In this document: positions 1 to 8,453 of the stretch, in pieces
Layout: every line of letters starts with the position of its first letter
Position numbering within the stretch: position 1 is the first letter of the stretch
Origin: Aliikangiella sp965214955
GTDB taxonomy: Bacteria; Pseudomonadota; Gammaproteobacteria; Enterobacterales; Kangiellaceae
Assembly (NCBI GenBank): GCA_965214955.1
Contig: CBDCCU010000009.1
Coordinates: 62,001-126,000 of the forward strand
Direction of reading: 5' to 3'
DNA: 64,000 bases
Translations under genes and position numbers: made by a program
The notes under the pieces: model-generated
The model's input: only the letters and a program-made list of their open reading frames with translations
Databases searched by the model: none
Told to the model about the DNA's origin: nothing

Positions 1-1677
1 TTATCAACCTCGCAGTGTCAAATTCTTAAAGATTCACTGATTGGTTTTAAACTCTCTGGTTTGCACTTAGAAAATGAAGAGCAAAAAGAGTTTGCCAATA
101 TTCAAAAACGATTGGCTGAGCTTAAAACGACCTTTGAGCAAAATATTTTAGATGCCACCATGAGTTGGACAAAAAATATTACTAACCAAGCCGATTTAAG
201 TGGTTTGCCTAAAACCGAATTGGCAATGTTGGCGGCTAATGCCGAATCGAGAGATCAACAAGGGCATACTATCACTTTAGAAATTCCAAGCTATCTTGCG
301 ATTATGACTTATGCAGATAACCGAGAACTTCGGCAAGAAGTTTACACGGCTTATACTACTCGTGCTTCGGCCATTGGCCCCGATAATGGCAAGTTTGATA
401 ACAGCCAAGTAATGGTTGAGCTGTTAGCGTTAAAACATCAAAAAGCACAGCTTTTAGGGTTTAATAATTATGCTGAACTTTCAACCGAAACTAAAATGGC
501 AGAGTCGCCAGGTGAGGTGATTGAGTTTTTACAACAACTTAACTCGGCTAGTCATACCCAAGCCGTTAATGAGTTTAATGAATTAAAAGATTTTGCCAAC
601 TTACAAGGTGTTAATGATCTACAAGCCTGGGATTTATCTTATTACTCGGAAAAACTTAAACAGCAGAATTACCAAGTTTCGCAGTCACAATTGCGCCCTT
701 ATTTCCCTGTCGAAAAGGTGATTAATGGAATGTTTAAGCTTACCCAACATCACTTTGAGGTCAGTTTTTCTACAATAGAAACTAGTGCCACTTGGCATAA
801 GGATGTTCGCCACTTTGCGATAAAGAGAAACGATGAAACCATTGCTGAGTTTTATCTCGACCTTTACGCTCGTAGTCATAAACGTGGCGGCGCATGGATG
901 GCAGATTATCAAGGCAGGTTTAAACAAGATAATGGAAAAATTCAGCACCCAATTGCCTATTTAACTTGTAATTTTGCGCCGCCAGTTAACAATCAACCTG
1001 CGCTATTAACACACGATGAGGTCGTCACGCTTTTCCATGAATTTGGTCATGGTATTCATCATATGCTCACCCAAGTTAATGAGCTTTCAGCCTCTGGCAT
1101 TGCTAATGTACCTTGGGATGCCGTGGAGCTTCCTAGTCAGTTTATGGAAAATTTCTGCTATCAACCCGAAGTGATTGAAACACTTAGCGAACACTTTGAA
1201 ACCAAAGCGCCATTGCCTAAGTTATTGTTAGATAAACTAATTGCCGCTAAAAACTTTCAATCAGCAATGATGATGGTACGGCAACTAGAATTTTCTATTT
1301 TTGATATGAAAATTCATATGAGTAAACCACTCGATGCCGATGGTATTCAACAAGTTCTCGATCAAACACGCGAGCAAGTGGCAGTTGTTATTCCGCCTAA
1401 ATTTAACCAGTTTCAACATGGTTTTTCGCATATTTTTGCGGGTGGTTATTCTGCGGGATATTACAGCTATAAATGGGCAGAAGTGTTATCTGCCGATGCC
1501 TTTTCCTTATTTGAAGAGCTAGGCGTGATGAATAAAGCTGCTGGCAAAAAGTTTAGAGAAAACATATTGGAAAAGGGTGGCTCACAAGAGCCTATGGAAC
1601 TATTTGTTGCATTTAGAGGTCGCAAACCCGATGTTAGTGCTTTGCTTAAACATTCGGGCATTAAAACTGCGGCATGA
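1..1677 (+). CDS. prlC: Oligopeptidase A (M3 zinc metallopeptidase), 5' end outside window
   Basis: The reading frame is open from base 1, so the start lies upstream; about 558 residues are present against roughly 680 in the family. The M3 zinc site HEFGH is at 1036-1050, followed by the family's glycine/histidine-rich C-terminal half (HIFAGGYSAGYYSYKW region near 1426-1480). Oligopeptidase A is a cytoplasmic endopeptidase that degrades short peptides, including cleaved signal peptides. Its stop overlaps the start of rsmJ (ATGA at 1674-1677), an arrangement also known for prlC and yhiQ in enterobacteria, so the two are probably cotranscribed. In-frame TTG at 61 is not a real start, because conserved sequence continues upstream of it. 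Confidence 0.95.
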   Translation, partial: LSTSQCQILKDSLIGFKLSGLHLENEEQKEFANIQKRLAELKTTFEQNILDATMSWTKNITNQADLSGLPKTELAMLAANAESRDQQGHTITLEIPSYLAIMTYADNRELRQEVYTAYTTRASAIGPDNGKFDNSQVMVELLALKHQKAQLLGFNNYAELSTETKMAESPGEVIEFLQQLNSASHTQAVNEFNELKDFANLQGVNDLQAWDLSYYSEKLKQQNYQVSQSQLRPYFPVEKVINGMFKLTQHHFEVSFSTIETSATWHKDVRHFAIKRNDETIAEFYLDLYARSHKRGGAWMADYQGRFKQDNGKIQHPIAYLTCNFAPPVNNQPALLTHDEVVTLFHEFGHGIHHMLTQVNELSASGIANVPWDAVELPSQFMENFCYQPEVIETLSEHFETKAPLPKLLLDKLIAAKNFQSAMMMVRQLEFSIFDMKIHMSKPLDADGIQQVLDQTREQVAVVIPPKFNQFQHGFSHIFAGGYSAGYYSYKWAEVLSADAFSLFEELGVMNKAAGKKFRENILEKGGSQEPMELFVAFRGRKPDVSALLKHSGIKTAA

Positions 1678-2438
1678 TCACTCAATTTTTTCTCTATCAA
1701 GACAAGAATGCATCACCATTATCCATAAAAGAGGGTGATGCTTTTATAAAAGCACATCAGTTTCCTAAAACTGAGAGCTTAGCCCAGCTCAATGAATTTT
1801 CAGCCGCCTTTGAGTTTGTTGATCATCAACTTCAACTATGGATATTACTTGATGATAAATGTTCAAATTTAACATTCAATTTTAGCGAAGGCGAAGTTGG
1901 CTTTCGTGCCAGCAGAGTAAGCAAGTCAAATGAAGTGATTGCAAAAGCATTGGGCTGTAAACCCCATTATCGACCAAGTGTGTTAGATGCCACCGCAGGT
2001 ATGGGGCGCGATGCTTTTATTATGGCATTACTTGGCTGCAAAGTTGAAATGCAAGAAAGAAATTTTGCGATTTATCAACTATTAGAAAATGCTTTAGTCC
2101 GTTTACAACAAAATAGCCAGCACTTAGCCGCTACCAATTTAAACTTAACTTTTCAAAATAGTATTGAAAATATCGCTCAAACCAATGCCCAAGTTATTTA
2201 TTTAGATCCGATGTTTCCTGAGCGAAAAAAATCGGCCTTAGTTAAAAAAGAAATGCGCTTATTTAAAAAACTGGCTGGAGATGATATTGATGCAAATGAT
2301 TTACTTAAACACGCATTTAACAGCCAAGCCAAAAGAGTTGTTGTAAAAAGACCTAAAGGAGCACCTTGGCTATCGCAATTAAAACCAAGCCATGAAATTA
2401 CTGCTAAAAAGTTTCGTTACGATGTTTATTTAAAATAG
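1674..2438 (+). CDS. rsmJ: 16S rRNA (guanine1516-N2)-methyltransferase RsmJ
   Basis: The 254-residue protein matches the RsmJ (YhiQ) family in length and motifs. A SAM-binding motif I, LDATAGMGRDAF, lies at about residues 103-114, and the catalytic segment YLDPMFPERKKSALVKKEM lies near residue 180. The family methylates G1516 of 16S rRNA using S-adenosylmethionine. The ATG overlaps the stop of the oligopeptidase A gene by four bases, pointing to translational coupling. No terminator is obvious after it, although a short hairpin (ATTCTTT/AAAGAAT at 2512-2530) lies before the next gene. Confidence 0.95.
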   Translation: MITQFFLYQDKNASPLSIKEGDAFIKAHQFPKTESLAQLNEFSAAFEFVDHQLQLWILLDDKCSNLTFNFSEGEVGFRASRVSKSNEVIAKALGCKPHYRPSVLDATAGMGRDAFIMALLGCKVEMQERNFAIYQLLENALVRLQQNSQHLAATNLNLTFQNSIENIAQTNAQVIYLDPMFPERKKSALVKKEMRLFKKLAGDDIDANDLLKHAFNSQAKRVVVKRPKGAPWLSQLKPSHEITAKKFRYDVYLK

Positions 2439-2563
2439 TTTTTCAATTGGGTAACAATACCTTGTGTCTTTAGTTAATCAAAGGTAGTCTCAAGCTCTTT
2501 GGGAAAACGGCATTCTTTTTATTAAAGAATAATCACATTATTAATAAACAATTAAGCAGAGCA

Positions 2564-3331
2564 ATGAATACGTTTAAAAAATTATTACTATCATCAAGCC
2601 TTATTGCGGCTTGTTCTTTATCATCACCTGCCAAGGCAACAATTGTTCAATTTGAAACCTCTTTGGGTAACTTTGAAGTTAACCTATATGATCAAGGCAC
2701 CCCTGAAACCGTGGCTAACTTTCTCGAATATGTTGATTCAGGATCTTATGAAAATATTATTATTCATCGCTCGGTAGAAGATTTTGTTATACAAGGTGGC
2801 GGCTTTGAATATGATACAGAATGGCCAGCAACAGCCATCACTACAAATTCGGCAGTAATTAATGAGCCCGTTTACTCAAACGTTCGTGGCACTATTGCTA
2901 TGGCAAAATTAGGTGGCGATCCTAATAGCGCAACCAGCCAATGGTTCTTTAACTTAACAGATAATAGTTTAAATTTAGATCGCCAAAATGAAGGCTTTAC
3001 CGTATTTGGTGAAGTCGTTGATGATGGTATGGCAATTGTTGATCAAATAGCTGATTTACCGCGTTTTGATTTTAGTTCAACCAATGGCGCGTTTGCTGAT
3101 TTACCTTTACAAAACTTCACCGAAGGTAATACACCAGATGACACTAATTTAATAATCATTAGCCGTATTACTATTATTGATGCCAGTGCCGATACTGCGG
3201 CCGACTTAAATCCACCCACAAATATTGGTCCAGCAGCAACACCTGCGCCAGAATCATCTTCGGGTGGTGGTAGTTTTGGTATTTTGTTACTAACTGCTTT
3301 GGGTTTTATTGGCTTTAGAAAGCGCCGTTAA
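2564..3331 (+). CDS. Secreted cyclophilin-type peptidylprolyl isomerase with GlyGly-CTERM-like tail
   Basis: A cleavable signal peptide covers about residues 1-25 (hydrophobic core, then PAKA). A cyclophilin domain follows at about 27-205, recognisable from the early IVQFETSLGNFEVNLY strand, the IIIHRSVEDFVIQGG segment and the SQWFFNL motif. The last 30 residues hold a Ser/Gly-rich stretch (SSSGGGSFG), one hydrophobic segment and RKRR, which is the tripartite layout of GlyGly-CTERM tails processed by rhombosortase. The protein probably assists proline isomerisation outside the cytoplasm and may be delivered to the surface. No rhombosortase gene is in this window. The gene is single, with a terminator right after it. 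Confidence 0.88.
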   Translation: MNTFKKLLLSSSLIAACSLSSPAKATIVQFETSLGNFEVNLYDQGTPETVANFLEYVDSGSYENIIIHRSVEDFVIQGGGFEYDTEWPATAITTNSAVINEPVYSNVRGTIAMAKLGGDPNSATSQWFFNLTDNSLNLDRQNEGFTVFGEVVDDGMAIVDQIADLPRFDFSSTNGAFADLPLQNFTEGNTPDDTNLIIISRITIIDASADTAADLNPPTNIGPAATPAPESSSGGGSFGILLLTALGFIGFRKRR

Positions 3332-3360
3332 ACTCATTATTTAACTTCTCAATTATCTCA

Positions 3361-3395
3361 AGATAGCCTTAAATCTAAGGCTATCTAATTTCTTA
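3361..3395 (+). terminator. Rho-independent terminator after the cyclophilin gene
   Basis: Perfect 10-bp inverted repeat AGATAGCCTT / AAGGCTATCT (3361-3370 and 3377-3386) with a 6-nt loop, followed by a T-containing stretch (AATTTCTT). It lies 30 bases after the cyclophilin stop. Confidence 0.8.
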
Positions 3396-3508
3396 ATTGC
3401 TTTAAACTATTAAGTCTTGCTTGCAATAGTTAAGTTAATTGATCTGTTCATTCAATATCTTAAGTGCCGAAAAGATAAAACCTAAATTTGGATTAAATAA
3501 ATATTTAT

Positions 3509-3560
3509 TTGACACATTAGATTACAAATGTAATACTTTTGATTGATTACATCTGTAATC
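3509..3560 (+). promoter_or_regulatory. Promoter with two BlaI/MecI-type operator dyads
   Basis: A -35 box TTGACA (3509-3514) and a -10-like TAATAC (3531-3536) are separated by 16 bases. Two perfect palindromes of the BlaI/MecI type (TACA...TGTA) are present: ATTACAAATGTAAT at 3521-3534, overlapping the -10, and GATTACATCTGTAATC at 3545-3560, over the expected transcription start. Binding of the downstream BlaI-like protein would block transcription, so this reads as an autoregulated promoter. Confidence 0.85.
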
Positions 3561-3581
3561 ATTAATTGAAGGTTAATAGCA

Positions 3582-3971
3582 ATGAGCAAGAAAATTAATA
3601 TCAGCGATTCAGAAAAATTTATCATGGATATTTTGTGGCATTCATCACCGCAAACATCCAAACAGATCATATCAAGTATTGATAGCTCCTTAGAGTGGCA
3701 AGATAAAACTATTAAAACATTAATTAATCGTTTACTTAAAAAAGAGGCCATTAACTTTGAAAAGCAGGGACGCCAATATCTTTATTTTCCGCTAATAAAA
3801 GAAGCCGATTATATACAAAAAGAAAGCCAAAGCTTTGTGCAAAAAGTCTTTAAAGGTGATGTTGGATCTCTTATTTCAGCCTTTGCAAAACCTGAAAATC
3901 TATCTAGTAACGATATTCAAAAGTTAAAAGAGATTATTGCCAACCTTAGCGATAAAAAGGATGAAGAGTAA
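3582..3971 (+). CDS. BlaI/MecI-family transcriptional repressor
   Basis: The 129-residue protein has the BlaI/MecI winged-helix layout: an N-terminal segment ISDSEKFIMDILWHSSPQTS, a recognition region WQDKTIKTLINRLLKKEAI (about residues 37-56), then a dimerisation tail rich in charged residues. Family members repress by binding TACA/TGTA dyads and are inactivated by proteolysis after a BlaR1/MecR1 sensor is activated. The two dyads directly upstream and the M56 sensor directly downstream (TAATG overlap at 3969-3973) fit that circuit. No beta-lactamase gene is adjacent, so the regulated function is unknown. Confidence 0.92.
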   Translation: MSKKINISDSEKFIMDILWHSSPQTSKQIISSIDSSLEWQDKTIKTLINRLLKKEAINFEKQGRQYLYFPLIKEADYIQKESQSFVQKVFKGDVGSLISAFAKPENLSSNDIQKLKEIIANLSDKKDEE

Positions 3972-5149
3972 TGGATTTATTTTTAGAAATTATTATCATT
4001 AAAACGCTTGGCTTGTCTATTTTATTGTTTTTTGTACTAACATTAAGACAATATATTTTAAAAAGGTCTAATGCAACTCTAGCTTATCAGCTTTGGATAA
4101 TTATTCCTTTATTTTTATTATTACCAGTATTCACTTTCAATTCAGAAGCCATAAATCATCAATTATTTTTTTATCATCAATCAGAATCAATTTCACAACA
4201 AGTAATAAGCGCACTCAATCAATCACCTAGTTATTTCTCGTCAATAATAATAGCAATTTGGCTGAGTGGTTTTATATTTGCTTTTGCAAAAATAATTTTA
4301 GGTTATCAAAAAATTATTAACTCATTTAAGCAATCAAAATATTTAGTGCCTGTTGATATTGAAAAGAAAATTAACCTTGTCGAATCTGATCAAGTAAATA
4401 CTGTAGCCGTTATGGGCTTCTTTAAAACTTATTTAATTTTGCCAAATGAGTTTAATGAAAAAACGCTAGAAACTCAAAAAATCATTCTTAAACACGAGCT
4501 GATACATATTAAGCGCAACGATCAATTAATTAATCATTTACGAAATTTAATTAAATGCATATTTTGGTTTAACCCTTTAGTTTATTGGGCTGATAAGTAT
4601 TTTGAAATTGATCAAGAGACGTCATGCGATCTTATTGTTTTAGAAACAAATCAAGATATTTCCTTAAAAGAATATGGCCAAGTGCTTTTTATTGAGTCGG
4701 CCTACCATAAAAATCATGCTTTATTAAATCAGTGGAATTATTTATCAATAACCAAAGAGAGGATCAAAATGATAGGAAAAAATAAAAAGTCAAATTGGCA
4801 TAAGTGGGTAGCTGGTTCAATAGCAGCATTAACACTCGCTTATACTAATCTTATTATTGCTGAAAATATCGCCGAAACTGACGCTAAACCAGTAGTAATA
4901 ATACAGCCCAATTATCCCATTTATGCCGCTAAGAATAATTTAGAAGGTTATGTTCAATTTAGTTTTGATCTTTCTAAATCAGGAGAACCTATTAATATAA
5001 AAATAAAAAAGGCTGAACCAGAAGGGCTATTTGAAATAGAGGCTGAAAAAGCTTTTAAAAAATGGCGATTTAACCCTTATGCCGATAGTGGAAGTGCAAA
5101 CCTTTCATACACATTAGAGTTTTCATTAGCCGAAAATTCGTTAAATTAG
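3971..5149 (+). CDS. BlaR1-like M56 membrane metallopeptidase with C-terminal TonB-like domain
   Basis: The 392-residue protein starts with membrane helices (about residues 5-25, 37-55, 90-110). It then has a cytosolic M56 peptidase region with zinc motif HELIH (H175, E176, H179) and a further hydrophobic segment near residue 280. Residues about 305-392 look like a TonB C-terminal (energy-transducer) fold: a PNYP motif, a YVQFSFDLSKSGEP strand pair and KWRFNPY near the end. Classical BlaR1 has a penicillin-binding domain there, so the ligand sensed here is probably not a beta-lactam. It overlaps the BlaI-like gene by one base and very likely cleaves that repressor, by analogy with BlaR1-BlaI. 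Confidence 0.88.
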   Translation: MDLFLEIIIIKTLGLSILLFFVLTLRQYILKRSNATLAYQLWIIIPLFLLLPVFTFNSEAINHQLFFYHQSESISQQVISALNQSPSYFSSIIIAIWLSGFIFAFAKIILGYQKIINSFKQSKYLVPVDIEKKINLVESDQVNTVAVMGFFKTYLILPNEFNEKTLETQKIILKHELIHIKRNDQLINHLRNLIKCIFWFNPLVYWADKYFEIDQETSCDLIVLETNQDISLKEYGQVLFIESAYHKNHALLNQWNYLSITKERIKMIGKNKKSNWHKWVAGSIAALTLAYTNLIIAENIAETDAKPVVIIQPNYPIYAAKNNLEGYVQFSFDLSKSGEPINIKIKKAEPEGLFEIEAEKAFKKWRFNPYADSGSANLSYTLEFSLAENSLN

Positions 5150-5155
5150 TAACAT

Positions 5156-5192
5156 AAAAATAAGGTTGGTAAATATTTATCAACCTTATTTT
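5156..5192. terminator. Bidirectional terminator between convergent genes
   Basis: Inverted repeat TAAGGTTG (5161-5168) / CAACCTTA (5181-5188), with an A-run before it and TTTT after it. It can end transcription from the M56 gene on the left and from the toxin gene on the right, whose stop codon it touches. Confidence 0.75.
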
Positions 5193-5482
5193 CACAACAC
5201 TCGCTTAGCATCACGATAAAAATTTTCATGTGAGCCAAGTGTCATTAATTCTAATACCAATTCGCCCTGATCAAACGAATAACCAAGTAGAGTAAGTTGT
5301 TTACTCATCTTGAATTTATAAACACGTAAAAAAGATAAGTCCCCTTTCTTTTGTTGTCCAATAAAAGGATTGTTCATCAGTTTTTTTATTGTTAGATCGA
5401 GATCTTTTTTTTGATTAGGTTTTAACTTTTTTACTGCTTTTTTAAAGGTTGGAGTTTGGAGAACCTGTTTAACTTTAGCCAA
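5192..5482 (-). CDS. RelE/ParE-superfamily toxin (YafQ-like)
   Basis: The 96-residue basic protein has the RelE/ParE fold pattern: N-terminal lysine-rich helices (TFKKAVKKLKPNQKKDLDLTIKKL), a central strand region (LSFLRVYKF) and the C-terminal LELMTLGSHENFY motif typical of YafQ-like mRNA interferases. It overlaps the upstream antitoxin gene by eight bases (5475-5482), the usual antitoxin-first arrangement. It probably inhibits growth by cleaving mRNA at the ribosome unless bound by the antitoxin. A different target cannot be excluded. Confidence 0.85.
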   Translation of the reverse strand: MAKVKQVLQTPTFKKAVKKLKPNQKKDLDLTIKKLMNNPFIGQQKKGDLSFLRVYKFKMSKQLTLLGYSFDQGELVLELMTLGSHENFYRDAKRVL

Positions 5483-5705
5483 ACTGATATTCCTCTAAAT
5501 CACCAGCTTCTTTTTCGGCTTTGGCAATAATTGCTTTTTGCACAAATTCATAAGACAGTTCAGGATTATCTTCCATAATTTTGCCAATTTTTGCCCAGTG
5601 TTCAATTTGTTTTGGCGGTGTTCTGTTAAAAGCTTTTGCCATAATTGTAGCTTTTTCTATTAAAGTTTGATCAAGCCTTATACTACTTGTAGCCATATTA
5701 ACCAT
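5475..5705 (-). CDS. ParD-like antitoxin of the adjacent RelE/ParE toxin
   Basis: The 76-residue protein opens with a ribbon-helix-helix-like strand (SSIRLDQTLIEKATIMAKAF) followed by RTPPKQIEHWAKIGKIMEDNP, a signature of ParD-like antitoxins (Pfam ParD_like type). The acidic C-terminus (EAGDLEEYQFG) likely wraps the toxin. Start at 5705 is used; an internal ATG three codons later is an alternative. A perfect inverted repeat just upstream (5734-5750) is a good autoregulatory operator. Confidence 0.85.
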   Translation of the reverse strand: MVNMATSSIRLDQTLIEKATIMAKAFNRTPPKQIEHWAKIGKIMEDNPELSYEFVQKAIIAKAEKEAGDLEEYQFG

Positions 5706-5733
5706 CTCACTAAATATTTTATATTGCTACAAT

Positions 5734-5750
5734 TGTGGCATATTGCCACA
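5734..5750 (-). promoter_or_regulatory. Candidate operator of the ParD-like/RelE-like module
   Basis: Perfect 7-bp inverted repeat TGTGGCA TAT TGCCACA located 29 bases upstream of the antitoxin start. TA modules with ribbon-helix-helix antitoxins are normally autorepressed through such palindromes. Confidence 0.65.
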
Positions 5751-5812
5751 CTGCAAGTCAATTTTCTCCATTAATTGAATGGTGGTGAATTAAGTTTTTT
5801 GTTTAATAGGTT

Positions 5813-6319
5813 TTAATTTGATCTTATCGGAATAGGAATAATCGTATGATCATGTCCCGTTAGGGTTAAAAACCGCATCAAATTTTGTTTATCCAAAACA
5901 AAAGTTTGGGTATTAATAAATGGGTGACATTGAAACTGATTTGCCTGCCAAATATCTTCATCAATTAACAGCTTTACCGAATGGGTTTTATCCATCATTA
6001 GTGACAATATGGATACCGCACCAGCTTTGCTAGACAAATATTTATTTAACCTATCATGCGATGCAAACCCAAGCCGCGATACGTTTAAGTTTTTGCTTAA
6101 AGCTTTTAGATCAACATTTTTATTATGAGCGGTTATTAATAAGAAATGTTTTTTGCCGTAGTTATCACGCAAAAATAAGTTTTTTAAACGCGCGCCAGGG
6201 CGCTCAACTAAATAATGATCGGCATCTTCACAAGTGTGGAGTGGTGGATGCTCAAATTTTTCAAAGACAATTGAATTTTCTTTGAGTAATTTTTCGAGTT
6301 GAAATGTTAGGGTAGACAA
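5813..6319 (-). CDS. YbaK/PrdX-type aminoacyl-tRNA deacylase (ProXp-ala-like)
   Basis: The 168-residue protein belongs to the YbaK/ProRS-INS editing superfamily. It resembles the free-standing PrdX/ProXp-ala group: FEHPPLHTCEDADHY near the N-terminus, the conserved KNLFLRD segment (about residues 46-52), LLITAHNKNVDLKAL, and the FQCHPFINTQTFVL block near residue 130. Family members hydrolyse mischarged Ala-tRNA(Pro) or related tRNAs in trans. It is a monocistronic gene on the minus strand. The exact tRNA substrate is an inference. Confidence 0.85.
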   Translation of the reverse strand: MSTLTFQLEKLLKENSIVFEKFEHPPLHTCEDADHYLVERPGARLKNLFLRDNYGKKHFLLITAHNKNVDLKALSKNLNVSRLGFASHDRLNKYLSSKAGAVSILSLMMDKTHSVKLLIDEDIWQANQFQCHPFINTQTFVLDKQNLMRFLTLTGHDHTIIPIPIRSN

Positions 6320-6426
6320 AGTTTAACATCATAAATTAAGATAATTAGAAACTAAACAAGCACCATGGTAAAGTCAAGCATGGTGAGTAGAGCGGTTATA
6401 AACAATGATAACTCGGAGACAAGACA

Positions 6427-7062
6427 GTGAGTGAAACACTAGCTCAGCAACAACGTAGAGATCATTGGGAGTCGGTATATTCCAGCAAAAACTTTGACGC
6501 TGTAAGTTGGTATCAACCTCAAGCAACTCAATCACTTAGTTTGATTAATGCTAGCCAAATTGAATTATCATCAGCAATTATTGATGTTGGAGGCGGTGCA
6601 TCAAAACTCACTGACGATTTACTAAGCTTAGGATATAACGATTTAACCGTTTTAGATGTTTCTGCATCGGCGCTTAGTTGCTTAAAAGAAAGGTTGGGCA
6701 ATAAAGCTGAAAATGTAAATTGGATTGTTGAAGATATTACCCAGTTTCAACCAACAAAAAAATACAAGCTTTGGCACGATAGAGCGGTATTTCACTTTTT
6801 AACCGAGCAGACTGATCGCACTCAATATATTAACCACCTTAAACAAGCACTGGATAATAAAGGAAATTTAATTATTTCTGCTTTTGCCATCAATGGACCG
6901 CAAAAATGTAGCGGATTACCGATTGTTCAATATAATGAAGATAAAATGCAAGCTACACTGGGCAGTAGCTTTCAATTAATAGAGTCAAGGCAAGAAACTC
7001 ACATCACACCTTGGCAAAGTGAACAAGCATTTAACTATTATTGGTTTAAATATAATTCTTAA
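6427..7062 (+). CDS. Class I SAM-dependent methyltransferase
   Basis: The 211-residue protein has motif I IIDVGGGASKLTDDLL (about residues 50-65), an acidic strand-2 end (LTVLDVSASAL) and a WHDRAVFHFL segment near residue 118, typical of small-molecule methyltransferases related to TehB/UbiE-like proteins. The start is GTG at 6427, with GGAG at 6415-6418 as ribosome binding site. The substrate is not evident. The next gene begins 15 bases after the stop, so both are probably one transcript. Confidence 0.85.
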   Translation: MSETLAQQQRRDHWESVYSSKNFDAVSWYQPQATQSLSLINASQIELSSAIIDVGGGASKLTDDLLSLGYNDLTVLDVSASALSCLKERLGNKAENVNWIVEDITQFQPTKKYKLWHDRAVFHFLTEQTDRTQYINHLKQALDNKGNLIISAFAINGPQKCSGLPIVQYNEDKMQATLGSSFQLIESRQETHITPWQSEQAFNYYWFKYNS

Positions 7063-7077
7063 AGTAAGAGAACCTAA

Positions 7078-7323
7078 ATGAAAACAACTATTGAGGCACT
7101 AGCCACCTTATTTTTAATTGTTGTAATCCTACTCGCACCCATTGCAATTGGATTATTAATTTATAAGGTTTATCGCACAATTGTTCCTGCGAAAGAAATA
7201 GAAGTGAATAGTATTTTAGATATTGATAAGGTTGGAGATAGATTTTTTATTAAAAGCTTAATTATTGGTTGGACAATTTGCGCACCCATTTATTATTGGT
7301 TTTATACAACACAAACTTTTTAA
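7078..7323 (+). CDS. Small two-helix membrane protein
   Basis: The 81-residue protein is not recognised. It has an N-terminal hydrophobic helix (about residues 7-29), a polar stretch with VPAKEIEVNSILDIDKVGDRF, and a second helix (about 58-76). It follows the methyltransferase by 15 bases with GAG upstream of ATG, suggesting cotranscription. No function can be assigned. Confidence 0.6.
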   Translation: MKTTIEALATLFLIVVILLAPIAIGLLIYKVYRTIVPAKEIEVNSILDIDKVGDRFFIKSLIIGWTICAPIYYWFYTTQTF

Positions 7324-7473
7324 TGGATTTACTATTAACTTTCATCATTATTGAATAATGGTTATTTAAGGCATTAGGTTTTCTTCTCTGTGAGATTAAT
7401 TTGACATTACGTACTCTTTAGTCAATTATTTTAAATACTGACCTGGATGTTTGATTGGCGGGTTAAGGTTTAT

Positions 7474-7500
7474 ATACCCGTCCTACTTTAATTTGCATGA
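7474..7500 (+). repeat. Solitary end of the TATACCC palindromic repeat family
   Basis: TATACCCGTCCTACTTTAAT and the following GCATG match the terminal 27 bases of the elements at 36817, 39904 and 44642 with a few differences. No second end is seen nearby, so this is a fragment or decayed copy. Confidence 0.5.
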
Positions 7501-7549
7501 TTAAGCTATTAATCGCTGCAAACTAAAAATCAAACAAGGAATTTCAATT

Positions 7550-8308
7550 ATGGTCAAGTCTATTTTAAATCGCATGGAAGGTGTATTTATTATTGTTAAT
7601 ACCTTCCTCCCCGTTATCTTAATTATCGCTATTTCAGTTGCAATTAACTTAACCTGGAAAGCAACTAAAGACTCTATTCAAACCTACACAAACTCCCTAC
7701 AAAAAATTGTATCGCAAGCAGAAATTGCAAAGTCTGAATTGCAAAAGGTAAGTAAAGATATTGCAAACATGGCGGTTAAAATACAAAAAAATGGCGAAAA
7801 AATTGGCAAGGATATCAATAAGGTCACTAGCGCTTTTCAAAGCACTATTTCAGGGTTTGATAAAGTATTTGAAAATGCAGTAGAAAAACTCAACATACCA
7901 CTAAAGATCCCCGGTATTAAAAACCCACTAAAAATAAACATAGGAAAGGTGATCGCAAAACCACTTGGAAAAGTTGGCGGCGCAATTGCAAAACCTTTTA
8001 AGCCGCTCAGTAATTCATTTAAAAATCTTGGCAACTCGGTATCTGAAATTAAAGAAGAAGTTGCAACACTGGCTTATAAACTGCAAGAGTTAAAGAAAAT
8101 GGAGATTTACTTAGATTCTGTAATCATTGAATATAAAAAAGTGGCTGGCACGCTCAACTCAATGGCAGCAGCAATTGGACAACTATTTACATGGCTATTT
8201 TATGGTTCTGTTATTTTAATTATTTGGTTTTCTTTTGGTTATTTTTTATGGGCAAGACGTAGAGTAATTACTGGGTTTAAATTGTTGAAAGAAGCGAGTG
8301 TTAGGTAA
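7550..8308 (+). CDS. Membrane-anchored coiled-coil protein, function unknown
   Basis: The 252-residue protein has one hydrophobic helix near the N-terminus (about residues 13-31) and another near the C-terminus (about 215-238, ending FLWARRRV). Between them is a long helical, probably coiled-coil region (QTYTNSLQKIVSQAEIAKSELQKVS and later EEVATLAYKLQELKKM), interrupted by a Gly/Pro/Lys-rich middle (PLKIPGIKNPLKINIGKV, AKPLGKVGGAIAKPFKPL). It could be a membrane-tethered scaffold. The last 82 coding bases recur in decayed form at 9147-9228, beyond a TA module, indicating that a paralogue once stood next to it. Confidence 0.7.
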   Translation: MVKSILNRMEGVFIIVNTFLPVILIIAISVAINLTWKATKDSIQTYTNSLQKIVSQAEIAKSELQKVSKDIANMAVKIQKNGEKIGKDINKVTSAFQSTISGFDKVFENAVEKLNIPLKIPGIKNPLKINIGKVIAKPLGKVGGAIAKPFKPLSNSFKNLGNSVSEIKEEVATLAYKLQELKKMEIYLDSVIIEYKKVAGTLNSMAAAIGQLFTWLFYGSVILIIWFSFGYFLWARRRVITGFKLLKEASVR

Positions 8309-8324
8309 TAGTTCTGCCGATATA
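8227..8324 (+). repeat. Left copy of a 98-bp imperfect direct repeat flanking the ParDE module
   Basis: Bases 8227-8324 (3' end of the coiled-coil gene plus 16 bases) align without gaps to 9147-9244, offset 920. I count 14 differences in 98 bases, mostly transitions. The parD-parE pair lies between the two copies. Confidence 0.85.
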
Positions 8325-8453
8325 ACTATGTTTAATAATTAAGCTCGCTTAGCGCCATTTATCCTTAATGCTATCAAGGTAAGAGCATTTTAATTGAAAA
8401 CCGAAATGACGTCAGATTGTTATAACGGACGTTAATCAATATTACTCTCTAAG

